DNA of 24,092 bases from CAYWIT01 sp964458415 (GTDB lineage Bacteria > Pseudomonadota > Alphaproteobacteria > Micavibrionales > UBA2020). The position numbers and the translations under genes are program-made. Every line of letters starts with the position of its first letter. Positions within the stretch are counted from its first letter, which is position 1. The notes below the pieces were generated by a model that was not told the DNA's origin, made no database searches, and saw only the letters and a program-made list of their open reading frames with translations. The DNA lies in assembly GCA_964458415.1 (NCBI GenBank), contig CAYWIT010000027.1, positions 1 through 24,092 of the forward strand. The letters are read 5' to 3'. Of this stretch, positions 22,436 to 24,092 are shown one piece after another.

Positions 22436-23369
22436 TATGGGTCCCAGCTTTCGCAGGGACACGGGCAGGGAATACCCTAAATCCGTCCGTATTGTCGAAG
22501 TCGGCCCGCGAGACGGATTGCAGAACGAAAAGACGCTTGTCAGCGCGGAAATGCGGATTGATTTTATCAACCGCCTGTCGGCGGCGGGGCTGAAAACAAT
22601 CGAGGTCGGCGCGTTTGTTTCCCCCAAATGGGTGCCGCAAATGGCGGATACCGACAAGGTTTTTGCGGGTATCAAGAAGATGCCGGGCGTGTCCTATCCC
22701 GTGCTGGTACCGAACATGAAGGGCATGGAAAGCGCTGTGGCGGCAGGCGTCAGTGAAATCGCTGTCTTTGCCGCCGCCTCGGAAACCTTCAGCCAGAAGA
22801 ATATCAATGGCGGCATTGCTGAAAGCATCGCGCGGTTTGCCCCTGTGATGGAGGAGGCCAAAAGGCACGGCATCAAGGTGCGTGGATATGTGTCCTGTGT
22901 GCTGGGTTGCCCCTATGAGGGAGAAATAATGCCCGCAGCCGTTGCGCGTGTGGCCAAGCAATTGTTTGACATGGGCTGCTACGAAATTTCCCTTGGCGAC
23001 ACCATCGGCACGGGAACGCCTGTAAAAACGCAAAATATGATTGCGGCGGTCAAACAAGCAATTCCGGTCACGGCGCTGGCCGCGCATTTTCACGATACCT
23101 ACGGGCAGGCGCTGGCGAACATCCTGATTGCACTGCAAGAAGGAATCGCCGTGGTGGATAGTTCTGTCGCAGGGTTGGGCGGCTGCCCGTATGCGCAGGG
23201 GGCTTCGGGCAATGTCGCAACGGAAGAGGTGCTATACATGCTCAATGGCATGGGAATCGAAACCGGCGTGGATGTTGCGAAACTTGCGGAAACAGGACGC
23301 TGGATGTGTGAATTTCTGGGCCGGCCGGTGATGTCGAAAGTTGGCCAGACGTTGTCCGCGCCTACGTAA
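22416..23369 (+). CDS. hydroxymethylglutaryl-CoA lyase with unusual N-terminus
   Basis: HMG-CoA lyase splits HMG-CoA into acetoacetate and acetyl-CoA, the last step of leucine breakdown. The TIM-barrel signature starts at VRIVEVGPRDGLQNEK (24-39); metal ligands are Asp33 and the HFHD histidines 224 and 226, and the catalytic cysteine is Cys257 in GLGGCPYAQGASGN. Normal members begin about at the PKSVRIVEV stretch, so residues 1-20 are extra. Residues 8-17 (MGPSFRRDTG) are the translation of the palindrome at 22441-22460. The ATG at 22416 has GGAG upstream and overlaps the GIY-YIG gene; an ATG at 22437 inside the same extension is an alternative. The symbol mvaB/hmgL is used variously, so none is given. 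Confidence 0.94.
   Translation: MRESTLDMGPSFRRDTGREYPKSVRIVEVGPRDGLQNEKTLVSAEMRIDFINRLSAAGLKTIEVGAFVSPKWVPQMADTDKVFAGIKKMPGVSYPVLVPNMKGMESAVAAGVSEIAVFAAASETFSQKNINGGIAESIARFAPVMEEAKRHGIKVRGYVSCVLGCPYEGEIMPAAVARVAKQLFDMGCYEISLGDTIGTGTPVKTQNMIAAVKQAIPVTALAAHFHDTYGQALANILIALQEGIAVVDSSVAGLGGCPYAQGASGNVATEEVLYMLNGMGIETGVDVAKLAETGRWMCEFLGRPVMSKVGQTLSAPT
22441..22460. repeat. GCGAAAGC-type palindrome, downstream copy within the lyase gene
   Basis: GTCCCAGC (22441-22448), loop TTTC, and GCAGGGAC (22453-22460) form a hairpin with a single A-A mismatch. Read on the minus strand it is GTCCCTGCGAAAGCTGGGAC, so it is inverted relative to the upstream copy. It is translated in the N-terminal region of the HMG-CoA lyase. 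Confidence 0.7.
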
Positions 23370-23616
23370 TTTGAATCGGCGATTTTTTTCCGTCTGTATA
23401 AAAAAACGTACCACGACAGAGTGATTCTATGTGTCGGTGCAGCGTGGCGCTCTGTTACGGTCATTACCTGTTTCGGCTAGAGGGAAGAATGACGCAAATA
23501 CTCCGTCTGTGCCGGCGGAAATAATGCGCTGCCGGTAGTTGATTCGTTCTTTTGTTTTCCGTATCTGTATATTTTATTATTTAATATCATATAGTTAACT
23601 ATTTTTTAAAAACTCT

Positions 23617-23645
23617 TTGACAAGATAGGGAACTCTGCATATAAC
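23617..23645 (+). promoter_or_regulatory. rrn P1: rRNA operon promoter (P1)
   Basis: TTGACA (23617-23622), a 17-base spacer and TATAAC (23640-23645) match sigma70 closely, with an A/T-rich stretch upstream (23581-23610) that could act as an UP element. It starts a leader of nearly 390 bases before the 16S gene. Confidence 0.8.
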
Positions 23646-23830
23646 AACTCCACTGTCGGATGCGGCGACGCAAACGGCCTAACAGGAAAGAGCAAAATAA
23701 AAAATGCAAAATTCCTGTTGACTTAGGAGCCTTGGCTCTGTAGTTTACGGCCTCTGACAGATTCTCTCCGGTTTGTGAAAAACTTAGTTTTCCGATCGGG
23801 GGTTTTTTGCGGCAAATTTAAGCTGCAAGC

Positions 23831-23842
23831 GGTTATTGAACA
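23831..23842 (+). promoter_or_regulatory. boxA-like antitermination element in the rRNA leader
   Basis: GGTTATTGAACA followed by TTGTAGATCGATGAGAAGAG and ATACGCAGGCAGC resembles the leader of alphaproteobacterial rRNA operons, where a boxA of the TGCTCTTTGACA type is followed by a GAAGGGATACG-like stretch. The match to boxA itself is only partial (TTGAACA). Confidence 0.45.
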
Positions 23843-24007
23843 TTGTAGATCGATGAGAAGAGATACGCAGGCAGCGATTTGTGATCGTGTTTGACGTTTA
23901 CAATAAACCTGCATTGTGTATCTCAGCACAGCCGAAACGGAAGTCTCACGACTTTCGTTTCAATAGTGAATGTAATGAGTAAATACCAAATGCAGGTCTC
24001 AAATCGA

Positions 24008-24031
24008 GATCCTTTGATAATCAAAGGGATC
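24008..24031 (+). repeat. hairpin immediately before the 16S gene
   Basis: GATCCTTTGAT (24008-24018) pairs with ATCAAAGGGATC (24020-24031), with one bulged base. A local hairpin 5 bases before the 16S start may be involved in leader processing, or alternate with the long-range stem that normally closes pre-16S. Confidence 0.6.
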
Positions 24032-24036
24032 AACTT

Positions 24037-24092
24037 TAACTTAAGAGTTTGATCCTGGCTCAGAACGAACGCTGGCGGCAGGCCTAAAACAT
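24037..24092 (+). rRNA. rrs: 16S ribosomal RNA, 5' end only (runs off the window)
   Basis: The universal AGAGTTTGATCCTGGCTCAG is at 24044-24063 and corresponds to E. coli positions 8-27, which places the mature 5' end near 24037. It continues AACGAACGCTGGCGGCAGGC, the form seen in Alphaproteobacteria. The last bases read CTAAAACAT where CTAACACAT is usual, a small variation that could help place the lineage. Only 56 bases are in the window. Confidence 0.97.

Larger units (their letters stand above)
23370..24036. other. long non-coding region: rRNA promoter and leader
   Basis: This 667-base AT-rich stretch between the HMG-CoA lyase stop and the 16S start has no convincing open frame; the one 68-codon frame on the minus strand (23723-23929) has no ribosome site or family. 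Bases 23370-23616 show nothing I can name except poly-A/T runs and no clear terminator for the lyase gene. From 23617 on it holds the rRNA promoter, a long inverted repeat (AACAGGAA at 23681 with TTCCTGTT at 23712), a boxA-like element, and a hairpin just before 16S. Confidence 0.75.

Noticed and set aside
23718..23746. Second rRNA promoter TTGACT-17-TAGTTT
   Set aside because: The -10 matches only half of the consensus, so it is mentioned but not listed as a feature.
23723..23929. 68-codon minus-strand open frame in the rRNA leader
   Set aside because: No ribosome site, no family pattern, and the region has the signature of an rRNA leader.
1..24092. CRISPR array, prophage, transposon or defence system
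   Set aside because: No regular repeat-spacer array, transposase, integrase, capsid or known defence gene was found; the only mobile-looking part is the small GIY-YIG cassette.

Overview
The window is 24 kb of densely packed bacterial chromosome, most likely alphaproteobacterial. The right edge carries the start of a 16S rRNA gene (AGAGTTTGATCCTGGCTCAG at 24044) followed by AACGAACGCTGGCGGCAGGCC, the form usual in Alphaproteobacteria. TrmFO, a PutA lacking the N-terminal DNA-binding domain, and an NDUFAF6-like squalene/phytoene-synthase-fold protein also fit that class. I do not assign a genus. Gene density is high, many ends touch or overlap, and several promoters are close to the sigma70 consensus (TTGACA, 17-base spacer, TATAAT-like). 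I see no prophage, transposase, CRISPR array or toxin-antitoxin module.

Layout. 1-1.8 kb: an elongator-type tRNA-Met(CAT) gene on the minus strand with a clear promoter but an unusual G33; an unknown 132-aa protein; mnmA. 1.9-3.7 kb: two 97-aa proteins that look like paralogues, then a short M3-like HELGH metallopeptidase. 3.6-5.1 kb (minus): cysteine desulfurase and 2Fe-2S ferredoxin, overlapping. 5.2-6.5 kb: an alpha/beta hydrolase with a terminator, and an ankyrin-repeat protein. 6.5-7.3 kb (minus): ubiE. 7.3-10.4 kb (plus): murJ, a secreted protein and the NDUFAF6-like protein, an apparent operon. 10.4-10.7 kb: a small membrane protein with a perfect consensus promoter and a terminator that lies inside the end of trmFO. 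15.8-10.7 kb (minus): putA-nadD-trmFO, nearly abutting; nadD starts with GTG. 16.0-17.1 kb: an unknown 364-aa protein. 17.2-23.4 kb: leucine-degradation genes (methylglutaconyl-CoA hydratase, methylcrotonyl-CoA carboxylase biotin subunit, HMG-CoA lyase), interrupted by a divergent DUF62-like protein, a Cys-rich 69-aa protein, an unknown minus-strand gene and a GIY-YIG gene. 23.4-24.1 kb: rRNA promoter, leader and 16S start.

How the genes work together. The liu genes would take 3-methylcrotonyl-CoA to acetoacetate and acetyl-CoA, but the carboxylase beta subunit and isovaleryl-CoA dehydrogenase are not in the window. PutA converts proline to glutamate. A tRNA theme recurs: tRNA-Met, MnmA (2-thiolation of U34), a cysteine desulfurase that could supply its sulfur, and TrmFO (m5U54).

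The most interesting structure is at 22116-22460. A GIY-YIG nuclease gene is flanked by inverted copies of a GCGAAAGC-type palindrome and sits between mccA and the HMG-CoA lyase gene. The downstream palindrome appears to be translated as a new N-terminus of the lyase, which suggests a small mobile cassette that has become part of a host gene. Second in interest are the paralogue pair with its M3-like peptidase and the divergent DUF62 protein.
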